61,847 bases of DNA. Origin: a virus. The stretch lies in the IMG/VR virus record IMGVR_UViG_3300014913_000013, positions 1-61,847 of that record; one strand, given 5' to 3'. Position numbers and translations under genes: made by a program. The notes beneath the pieces are model-generated. The model made no database searches, was not told the DNA's origin, and saw only the letters and a program-made list of their open reading frames with translations. Of this stretch, positions 55,930-61,847 are shown in pieces. Numbering within the stretch: position 1 is the first letter of the stretch; each line of letters starts with the position of its first letter.

Positions 55930-56421
55930 GTGAAACCCACACAATTAAAACATAAAGAAATACCAGAAATACGAGAGAGTATACTGAGTCAACAAGATGG
56001 TGTATGTGCTATTTGTAAGCAAATACCAAAACGACCATGTTTAGACCATAGCCATGTAAAAAGAACTAAGGGTACAGGTCTTGTACGTGGAGTATTGTGT
56101 TCTACATGCAATGTATTTGTAGCAAAATCAGAAAATAATTGTGTTAGGTATGGTATATCTCAAGATGATTTACCTACTATTCTCAGGGCGTGTGCTGATT
56201 ATTTAGAGCAAGATCATTACCCATATATACATCCAAGTGAAGCTCCAAAACCGCCTATACTGACAAAGAGAAGCTATGCAGATCTTAGAAAATGGTATCA
56301 TAATCACTATAGAGGAAGTGCTAAATTACCAGATTACCCTAAAAGTGGAAAGTTGACTAAACCTCTAGATAGAGCTTTTAAATGGGCTGGCATTAAACCT
56401 AAATTCTACAAGAAAGGTTGA
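55930..56421 (+). CDS. Recombination endonuclease VII-like (163 aa)
   Basis: Junction-resolving nuclease. CAICKQIP, LDHSHVKRTKGTG, VRGVLCSTCN and the following helix are the His-Me finger and zinc site of the T4 gp49 family (CxxC...DHxH...RGxLCxxCN). The C-terminal half is a basic DNA-binding region. GTG at 55930 is the likely start; TTG at 55918 is an alternative. Confidence 0.85.
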   Translation: MKPTQLKHKEIPEIRESILSQQDGVCAICKQIPKRPCLDHSHVKRTKGTGLVRGVLCSTCNVFVAKSENNCVRYGISQDDLPTILRACADYLEQDHYPYIHPSEAPKPPILTKRSYADLRKWYHNHYRGSAKLPDYPKSGKLTKPLDRAFKWAGIKPKFYKKG

Positions 56422-56422
56422 T

Positions 56423-56662
56423 ATGAACTCTGACAGAATAAAAGAGATACAAAGCAAGACCCCATATCCTGAAAGTGTAAGTGTACATAATGCACTACAT
56501 CAAGTATGGAATGAAACATATCATGAGCAAGAATCAGAAATAGCAGCATTAAAACAAAAAGTAGGGGAGCTGAAAGATTTTTGTATATGGCTTACTGGAT
56601 GTAGGTACGACTTTACTCAACATGAATATTATCTTAAAACTATGAAAAGGCTAATGAAATGA
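56423..56662 (+). CDS. Coiled-coil hypothetical protein (79 aa)
   Basis: AGGTTG upstream. Residues about 30-50 form a coiled coil (ESEIAALKQKVGELKDFCIW). ATGA overlap with the Tat-signal gene. Confidence 0.55.
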   Translation: MNSDRIKEIQSKTPYPESVSVHNALHQVWNETYHEQESEIAALKQKVGELKDFCIWLTGCRYDFTQHEYYLKTMKRLMK

Positions 56663-57177
56663 ATAGAAGAACATTTCTTAAATTAGCTGCTGCTACCCCA
56701 TTAGCTTTTTCACTCCCTATTGATACTATTGATAGGGGAGTAGATATAATACAAAGAACACCAACTTCAATTTTAAGTTCTAATGAAAAGTTAAATACAT
56801 GCGGCATGTACGTTGCTAGTTACTTACGGAACAACCTACCTGCAAATAAAATATCTTTTTATTCAAGAAGAAAATCGTTTCATCCTAATTATGATAAACA
56901 TATAGATATTTCTATCGGACTTACTGCAAAAGAACAAGAGTATGATAAAGAACAGTTTTTACAACATTTTGCAAAACCTGCTGCATTTTCATTAGTAAAT
57001 CATATTAAAGCATATAGAGGGAAATTTAGCTTTGGTGATGTTCTTTCTGTACCAGATAATATTACAGGAGGTATTTACTACTTTAGGGGGAGTAATATAC
57101 GAGTACTTTATAGCTATGATATAAATTGTCTACAAACAGTATTATCATTCGACACTGTATTAATGAGGGTTCCTTAA
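56659..57177 (+). CDS. Tat-signal-bearing hypothetical protein (172 aa)
   Basis: MNRRTFLKLAAATPLAFSLP is a textbook twin-arginine signal (RRxFLK then a hydrophobic stretch with a proline break). The mature part has no recognised domain. It would be exported folded by the host Tat system, which is rare for a phage early-region protein. TAATG into the next gene. Confidence 0.6.
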   Translation: MNRRTFLKLAAATPLAFSLPIDTIDRGVDIIQRTPTSILSSNEKLNTCGMYVASYLRNNLPANKISFYSRRKSFHPNYDKHIDISIGLTAKEQEYDKEQFLQHFAKPAAFSLVNHIKAYRGKFSFGDVLSVPDNITGGIYYFRGSNIRVLYSYDINCLQTVLSFDTVLMRVP

Positions 57178-57698
57178 TGAGCAAACGATTCGGTAGAAAT
57201 CAAAAAAGAAAACTAAGAAATAGGATAAAAGAACTTGAAGAAGCATTAGAACGAGATGATTCCCTTATAAAATATATGAGGGGTAGAATAGATCAACTTG
57301 AATATGAGTTTAATAAGTTAGTCACTTGTATTGAACAGATTGCACCAAATTCAGTGTGTTTACCACCTAAAAAAATAGAAGCTCATGTAAATTGTGATAG
57401 AATGTATATGCCATTGTATAGCCCTATTTCTTTTGATATGACAAATAGTGCTGTACCAGTACCTCTAGAAGTAAGTAGAGTAAAACTTAGTAAATTCTGT
57501 GTAGATATAGAAAAATATAGAGAAAGGTTTGAAACTTTAATTCATGTATACACAGAAGATAGATACTGTGATATTAAGTACATGATTTCTGATAATGTAT
57601 TAAATACTGTAGGACTTCCTACTACATACGTAGCACAAGAAATTGCTAATTATTGGAGAAAAGAGCATATGGATGCACAAAAGCTGCAAAAAGTTTAA
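57177..57698 (+). CDS. Hypothetical protein with N-terminal coiled coil (173 aa)
   Basis: Start at 57177 by TAATG. The first 50 residues are a basic coiled coil (RKLRNRIKELEEALERDDSL); a globular part with scattered Cys follows. Unrecognised. Confidence 0.6.
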   Translation: MSKRFGRNQKRKLRNRIKELEEALERDDSLIKYMRGRIDQLEYEFNKLVTCIEQIAPNSVCLPPKKIEAHVNCDRMYMPLYSPISFDMTNSAVPVPLEVSRVKLSKFCVDIEKYRERFETLIHVYTEDRYCDIKYMISDNVLNTVGLPTTYVAQEIANYWRKEHMDAQKLQKV

Positions 57699-57728
57699 GA
57701 AGAAAACTGAATACCTTAGAGGGACATC

Positions 57729-57893
57729 ATGAGAGGAAAAGTAGCTAAACGTATAAGAAAACAATGCTATGGTAATAGAGTGTCTGGGCTTATTATGCGT
57801 AAATACAGCACAGATGGTGTATCTAGTACTGTACATGCAGATAGCCTAAGAAAGATGTACCAGCGTAAGAAATTAGAACATACACGTGGTTAG
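57729..57893 (+). CDS. 54-aa basic protein
   Basis: AGAGGG lies before the ATG. Arg/Lys-rich (MRGKVAKRIRKQCYGN; LRKMYQRKKLEH). This pattern resembles small phage proteins near replication genes; probably nucleic-acid binding. Confidence 0.55.
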   Translation: MRGKVAKRIRKQCYGNRVSGLIMRKYSTDGVSSTVHADSLRKMYQRKKLEHTRG

Positions 57894-57902
57894 TATTATA
57901 CC

Positions 57903-57941
57903 TTGACAAATTCAATAAAATATAGTATATATACTGTATAA
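57903..57941 (+). promoter_or_regulatory. Sigma70-like promoter
   Basis: TTGACA, 17-base spacer and TATATA; the tail is diverged (ATACTGTATAAAAC). Confidence 0.8.
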
Positions 57942-57961
57942 AACTTTTAAATAGGGGTAAC

Positions 57962-58534
57962 ATGAAATCAAAAAGAATCAATAATGGAATGCGTGCTGAA
58001 CTATGCTGCCATATAGAATACTTAGCATTTAATGATAAAGATACAGAACTAAAAGAAGAATTCATACAATTCGCTGATGAATGTTATAATTATAGGTACA
58101 ATGGAGAACAGCAAAAGTACATGAATTGTGTTTATTATGATAAGATGTTCGAGGTTCGTGAGACTATAGTGTGTTGGTTTTCTGGTAGTGCTGCATATAT
58201 GCATATGTCTGACAAGAGGCCATTTTGGTTTAGTGACTATGACAGTCTGCGTAAATTTGACAGTGATCATTATCTAACTAAGAAATGGCTGACATTAAAA
58301 GAAAAAGAATATAAAATAAATTCTGATAAAAGAGAATTACGTAGTGAGATAAATAAAGTATTGCATAGTGTTAATACTACAAAGCAACTATTAGAAGTAT
58401 GGCCGGAATGTGAACAATGGATAAAAGATTTAGGGTGGTTACGAGAAGAAGCTAAAGTGCCTATGGTGTATCCAACAAAATTAAATGATATGCTTTGTGA
58501 TGCTTTGTGGAAATCAAGCCCAACTTGTAAATAG
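57962..58534 (+). CDS. Hypothetical protein (190 aa)
   Basis: AGGGG precedes the ATG. Long helical protein; first of the ligase operon. The MRAELCCHIEYLAFNDKDTE start and WPEC..W end suggest a phage family of helical proteins, role unknown. Confidence 0.6.
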   Translation: MKSKRINNGMRAELCCHIEYLAFNDKDTELKEEFIQFADECYNYRYNGEQQKYMNCVYYDKMFEVRETIVCWFSGSAAYMHMSDKRPFWFSDYDSLRKFDSDHYLTKKWLTLKEKEYKINSDKRELRSEINKVLHSVNTTKQLLEVWPECEQWIKDLGWLREEAKVPMVYPTKLNDMLCDALWKSSPTCK

Positions 58535-58542
58535 GAGCGGTA

Positions 58543-59889
58543 ATGTCATTAAAATCTGTATACGAAAAACTAGAGCACATTGCTAATTTATCTTCTACAT
58601 TAGATAAGAGAGAGTATCTAAAAACAGCATTACAGGACAAACTATTCCTGAAAACTGTGCAGTACGCTTTGGACCCAACTAAGAAATACCATATAAAAAG
58701 GTTTCCTAAAGAACCTCAAATGTTTATCCTGAAGGATCATCTGAAAGGCCCTTCTAACTTATTTTCATATTTAGATACTCTCAGTAATCAAAGAGGTGCT
58801 AGTAATATTGATAAAGATTTTTTGTACCAACTTGCCAGTATTGATAAAGAAACGTATGAAGTAGTTAAACGCATCTGTAAAGGTGATTTACGTTGTGGTG
58901 TAGGGGTACGTATACTTAACCAAGTAAGACCAAATACAATACCATTTACACCTTATTTAAGATGCAGCACCCGTAGACATATTAACAACATAGTATACCC
59001 TGCTATAGTTCAAGAGAAAGCAAATGGCATGTATGCAGAAATGAGAATTGATAATGGCAAAATTACTTTTGGTACAAGGGACAGCAAAAAGATAAAAAAG
59101 TTGAAACATCTTAAGGAAGTATTTTGGAACTGCTCTGCTTCTGAACATGAAGAATTTAATAATATTGTTCTAATGGGAGAACTCAGAGTATATGATAAGC
59201 ATGGAAATGTATTAGACAGACAAACAGGCAATGGTATTATTAATCAATGTATTCAGGGAACAGTCAATAAGAAAAAAGCAAAGAGAGTATTCTTTACTAT
59301 GTGGGATGCTGTACCTCTTGAAGACTACTTGAATGAAAAATGCAGTATACCTTATTATTCACGGTTTAATACCGTAGAAATGTTCTGTAAATCATGTGCC
59401 TGTGACTATTATTTTCAACCCATACGTAATATGATAGTTCATTCTGAAAAAGATGCACAGTATTACGCAAACGATATTATAGAATTAGGTGGGGAAGGGG
59501 CTGTACTTAAAAATGTAAGGGCAACATGGAAGCACGGGACAAGTTTGGAGCAGATCAAACTAAAAGCATTGTATGAAGCAGAATTGAGAATACTTTCATG
59601 GGACTATGGAGATAAAGGCAAAAAACATGAGACAGTTATGGGGAGAATTACTGTTGGTACCGATTGCGGTGGTCTGGTTTGCTCTATTGGTGGTGGTTTT
59701 TCTGATGAACTTCGTGCTGATAATTGGGACAACAATATTGGAAGGATTTGTGAAATTGAGTACCAAGATGTTTCAGAATCAAAATCCAGAAAAGATGGAG
59801 TAAAGTCATTATATGGACCACCAGTTTTTGTATGCTTTAGGGATGATAAAGACAAACCAGATACATTAGAGGACATATTAAACAGGTGA
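58543..59889 (+). CDS. ATP-dependent DNA ligase (448 aa)
   Basis: Seals nicks by transferring AMP from ATP. The helical N-terminal domain contains DLRCGVGVRILN. Motif I is EKANGM with catalytic Lys159, where the usual KxDG has Asn in place of Asp. Motif III is LMGELRVYD, motif IV LGGEGAVLKN and motif V QIKLK. The C-terminal OB fold follows (VMGRITVGTD). The length fits T4-type ligases (487). AGGAG precedes the ATG. Confidence 0.85.
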   Translation: MSLKSVYEKLEHIANLSSTLDKREYLKTALQDKLFLKTVQYALDPTKKYHIKRFPKEPQMFILKDHLKGPSNLFSYLDTLSNQRGASNIDKDFLYQLASIDKETYEVVKRICKGDLRCGVGVRILNQVRPNTIPFTPYLRCSTRRHINNIVYPAIVQEKANGMYAEMRIDNGKITFGTRDSKKIKKLKHLKEVFWNCSASEHEEFNNIVLMGELRVYDKHGNVLDRQTGNGIINQCIQGTVNKKKAKRVFFTMWDAVPLEDYLNEKCSIPYYSRFNTVEMFCKSCACDYYFQPIRNMIVHSEKDAQYYANDIIELGGEGAVLKNVRATWKHGTSLEQIKLKALYEAELRILSWDYGDKGKKHETVMGRITVGTDCGGLVCSIGGGFSDELRADNWDNNIGRICEIEYQDVSESKSRKDGVKSLYGPPVFVCFRDDKDKPDTLEDILNR

Positions 59890-59895
59890 TGGGAT

Positions 59896-59943
59896 ATGAA
59901 ACAGCAAGATATAAAAGAAATTAGGGAGAAGTCGGGTATATGA
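59896..59943 (+). CDS. Possible 15-aa ORF
   Basis: ATG then KQQDIKEIREKSGI and TGA, overlapping the next ATG. Its AGGGAG provides the ribosome site of the next gene, so it may be incidental. Confidence 0.25.
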   Translation: MKQQDIKEIREKSGI

Positions 59944-60140
59944 ATAAAACCATACAACTTATGTACGATAGCATAGTATTTGAAACAGAGGATGCTTGTT
60001 TAATAGAATTTGAGGACCATATTGAAGAATGGATACCAACATCTATGTGTGAATTTACAACTATTGATAATGTAGAATGCGTAATAATGCCTATATGGCT
60101 TGCTGAAGATAGGGGAATAGAAATGTATGAATACGAATAA
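59940..60140 (+). CDS. Small conserved phage protein (66 aa)
   Basis: AGGGAG precedes the ATG. The EEWIPTSMCEF then MPIWLAEDRGIEMYE pattern matches short phage proteins (WIPxSqv...iP.WLA...GL) of unknown function often near ligase or primase genes. Confidence 0.6.
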   Translation: MNKTIQLMYDSIVFETEDACLIEFEDHIEEWIPTSMCEFTTIDNVECVIMPIWLAEDRGIEMYEYE

Positions 60141-60324
60141 TGGTTGGGTTACTATATCAGAAGTTACTGATGGACTACTGTTATTAATAGAAGATACTAA
60201 TTGGGAACCATCAGGTTTTAGTGGAAATTCTAAAATAAGGTTGATAGAAGTTAAAGCTATGTTGATAAATGCTAAGAGTAAACTAATGCAGGTAGCAATA
60301 GATGAGGGGTACTTAGATGAATAA
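60127..60324 (+). CDS. Small hypothetical protein (65 aa)
   Basis: Overlaps its neighbour by 14 bases. Ribosome site AGGGG. Mixed fold. Unrecognised. Confidence 0.55.
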   Translation: MNTNNGWVTISEVTDGLLLLIEDTNWEPSGFSGNSKIRLIEVKAMLINAKSKLMQVAIDEGYLDE

Positions 60325-60517
60325 TGATTTTCAAGGGGTTTCTCTACGTGATCAGTTTGCTATGTCAGCTCTTATAGGTGTACTGTCGTCACTTACTCTA
60401 GGTAATGAATACGCAGTAGCACAAGAAATAGCAGAACAATCTTATTTAATAGCAGATGCTATGCTTAAAGAGAGGAGTAAATTAGCAAAATCTAGGTATG
60501 GCAAAAAGAAAACCTGA
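60317..60517 (+). CDS. Small phage protein (66 aa)
   Basis: Overlaps the previous gene by 8 bases, with GAGGGG upstream. SLRDQFAMSALIGVLSSL is the start of a family of short phage proteins (LRDxFA..AL.......) of unknown role. Confidence 0.6.
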   Translation: MNNDFQGVSLRDQFAMSALIGVLSSLTLGNEYAVAQEIAEQSYLIADAMLKERSKLAKSRYGKKKT

Positions 60518-60674
60518 TACAGGAGTCGTGGGTACTGTGCGATGTTCTGGGGCCTACATCTTTTCGTGGCAATTCTCATTGCAGCCACACGTAGGTATTG
60601 CCTCCTGTATACTGAAATCCAGAACTCCTACCTTGGCATTGTCTGTTCTGAGGTTATGCAACAGTATGACAGAC
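60517..60674 (+). ncRNA. Structured RNA candidate with possible pseudoknot
   Basis: ATACAGGAG (60517-60525) pairs with CTCCTGTAT (60602-60610). Inside, CCTAC/GTAGG encloses GTGGCAAT with its partner ATTGC...GCCAC. GTTCTGG (60544-60550) can also pair with CCAGAAC (60619-60625) outside the stem, which would make a pseudoknot. ATACTG/CAGTAT and GTCTG/CAGAC follow. A 64-aa frame from 60498 overlaps but looks non-coding. Confidence 0.6.
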
Positions 60675-60701
60675 CATGTATTGTATGAGTGAGTTATAAT
60701 A

Positions 60702-60806
60702 GGGTAGCTCCATACACTACATGCATGTGTGGAATGTAGGGATGTGTACTACCAATTAGGGATAGTCCCGTTATGGAATAATATTATCCCTACTACACCA
60801 CACTTT
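60702..60806 (+). ncRNA. Structured RNA candidate
   Basis: GGTAG/CTACC and CAC/GTG helices near 60703-60753 are followed by TAGGGATA (60757-60764) paired with TATCCCTA (60785-60792). TGTGG near 60728 can pair with CCACA before the T-run at 60804, which may act as a terminator. Confidence 0.5.
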
Positions 60807-60831
60807 TTAAATTTAACAAAAGAGGTATAAA

Positions 60832-60975
60832 ATGTCTATAAAGAAATGTACGTGCAAACACGATGGGCAAGATAAATTACATGGTAAGGGTATGCGTGTC
60901 CACAATAAAACAAAAATAGGTAAAGGCAGTACAGAAGTAAAGTACAGATGCACTGTATGCAAAACTGAGAGGTAG
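60832..60975 (+). CDS. 47-aa zinc-binding protein
   Basis: AGAGG precedes the ATG. CTCKHDGQDKLHG and YRCTVCKTE form the Cys pattern of a small phage family (CxCxHxxQDxxHGxGxRVHN). Function unknown. Confidence 0.65.
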   Translation: MSIKKCTCKHDGQDKLHGKGMRVHNKTKIGKGSTEVKYRCTVCKTER

Positions 60976-60979
60976 CAAA

Positions 60980-61120
60980 ATGCCGTATAGAATATCACCT
61001 AAAAACAAAACTGTAGTACAGGTGAAAAAGAATAATAGGTGGACTAAACTCAAGAAACATCCATCTAAAGAAAAAGCAAGGAAACATCTAGCTGCCTTGA
61101 AAATAAATGTCAAGCATTAA
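60980..61120 (+). CDS. 46-aa basic protein
   Basis: It follows the previous stop by 4 bases. Lys-rich beta-helix pattern (YRISPKNKTVVQVKKNNRWT then KEKARKHLAAL) common in tiny phage proteins. TAATG into the SbcC-like gene. Confidence 0.55.
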   Translation: MPYRISPKNKTVVQVKKNNRWTKLKKHPSKEKARKHLAALKINVKH

Positions 61121-61847
61121 TGAAGAAATTAATACTGCAAAACTATCAATCTCACAAAGATACAGTTATAGAATTTGCCCCTACCCTTACTGCATTAACA
61201 GGTAGGAGTGACAGTGGTAAATCTGCTGTACGCCGTGCTATAAGTTCTGTAGTACATAATAAACCTGCTGGTAATGCTTTTATTCGTACAGGTACTAAAA
61301 AAGCTACTGTAACTATTGATGATGTTTCATACGAAAAAACAAAATCTTCTACTAAGTACTACATAGCTGGCAAAAAAGACCCATTCAAAGCTCTCAGGGG
61401 GGCCGTACCTGATGAAGTTGCCAGTGCCCTAAATATAGGGGATGTTAATATACAGGGGCAACATGACAGTCCATTTTTATTAGATGATAGTCCTGGTAAA
61501 GTAGCAAAAAGGTTGTCTGAATTAATAGATTTGGATAGACCTACGCAAGCACTTGCATACATCAAAGCAAAAAAGAGACACCACAAAAGTAAGTTAGATG
61601 TTGTTAATAAATCTATAGAAGAAACTGAAGTACAGCTTTCATTATTAGAGCATGTTGAACAGGCTGATAAAGAACTTTCCAAAATTGAGCGTAAACGGGC
61701 CAAATTTGAAAAATTACGTGAAACGCGTACCCAACTATACAATGCATACAAAAATGCAGCACAGGCCAAATACGAGCTTTCTAGGATACCTTCAACACAG
61801 GCATTGCAACCAGCTAAACAATTAGTACAGCATTATAATGAACTACA
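61120..61847 (+). CDS. SbcC/gp46-like recombination ATPase, N-terminal part
   Basis: Open to the window end (242 codons seen). The N-terminal strand LILQNYQSHKDTVIEF, Walker A GRSDSGKSAVRRA near residues 28-40 and Q-loop NIQGQHDSPFLL are those of SMC-like exonuclease subunits (T4 gp46, SbcC, Rad50). A coiled coil begins near residue 145. Its nuclease partner (gp47/SbcD-like) is not in the window and may lie downstream. Confidence 0.85.
   Translation, partial: MKKLILQNYQSHKDTVIEFAPTLTALTGRSDSGKSAVRRAISSVVHNKPAGNAFIRTGTKKATVTIDDVSYEKTKSSTKYYIAGKKDPFKALRGAVPDEVASALNIGDVNIQGQHDSPFLLDDSPGKVAKRLSELIDLDRPTQALAYIKAKKRHHKSKLDVVNKSIEETEVQLSLLEHVEQADKELSKIERKRAKFEKLRETRTQLYNAYKNAAQAKYELSRIPSTQALQPAKQLVQHYNEL

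Noticed and set aside
60498-60692. 64-aa frame beginning MAKRKPDTGVV
   Set aside because: It coincides with perfect RNA helices, has unusual composition (Cys, Ser, Leu) and lacks a ribosome site.
1-61847. Genome-wide reassignment of TAG
   Set aside because: recA, the two zinc proteins at 12634 and 60832 and other genes end normally at TAG, followed by new starts. The CUA tRNA-like gene alone is not enough.

Overview
The window looks like part of a large tailed-phage genome (Caudoviricetes). Every convincing gene lies on the plus strand. Genes are small and tightly packed with ATGA/TAATG overlaps, and the sequence is AT-rich. Replication genes are phage-type, there are many tRNAs, and intron, intein and homing-endonuclease density is high. 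Expression signals are ordinary bacterial ones: AGGAGG-type ribosome binding sites and sigma70-like promoters. The host cannot be named from the sequence. No structural, packaging or lysis gene is visible.

Layout. 0-16 kb: cassettes of small, mostly unrecognised proteins, each behind a near-identical promoter (TTGACA, 17 bp, TATATA, within a TATAGTATATATACTATA palindrome), with zinc-knuckle, HTH/Myb, DUF932 and DUF2786 proteins. 16-25 kb: an SF2 helicase, small zinc proteins, a beta-helix repeat protein, a SpoT/MESH1-like HD hydrolase and a primase that apparently needs a +1 frameshift. 25-32 kb: a winged-helix replication protein, DnaB-like helicase, sliding clamp and clamp loader. 31.9-32.5 kb: an array of four covarying RNA stem cassettes mixed with two odd tRNA-like genes. 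32.5-41 kb: a large TerD-like protein, a radical SAM protein carrying two inteins, a TET-associated-type glycosyltransferase and a second radical SAM protein; this may be a DNA-base hypermodification block.

41-46 kb: a family-A DNA polymerase with an N-terminal uracil-DNA-glycosylase-like domain. It is broken by what appears to be a natural split intein, then a group I intron with a LAGLIDADG ORF, then a cis intein with an HNH nuclease. All three sit within about 46 residues around polymerase motif A. 46-51 kb: a recombination block (UvsY-like, gp32-like SSB, RecA), an HNH gene fused to a duplicated RecA C-terminus, a 5' nuclease and HU. 51.4-55.4 kb: a tRNA cluster interleaved with structured RNA candidates, including one that looks like a circularly permuted tRNA. 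55-61.8 kb: endonuclease VII, a Tat-signal protein, ATP-dependent ligase, two more structured RNAs and the start of an SbcC/gp46-like gene.

Together the genes form an almost complete replisome (primase, helicase, clamp, loader, polymerase, SSB, ligase, 5' nuclease) plus recombination functions. The polymerase, RecA and one radical SAM gene have been colonised by selfish elements. Least explained are the RNA cassette array at 31.9-32.5 kb, the permuted tRNA at 54.3-54.5 kb, and a recurring class of RNAs closed by long perfect stems.
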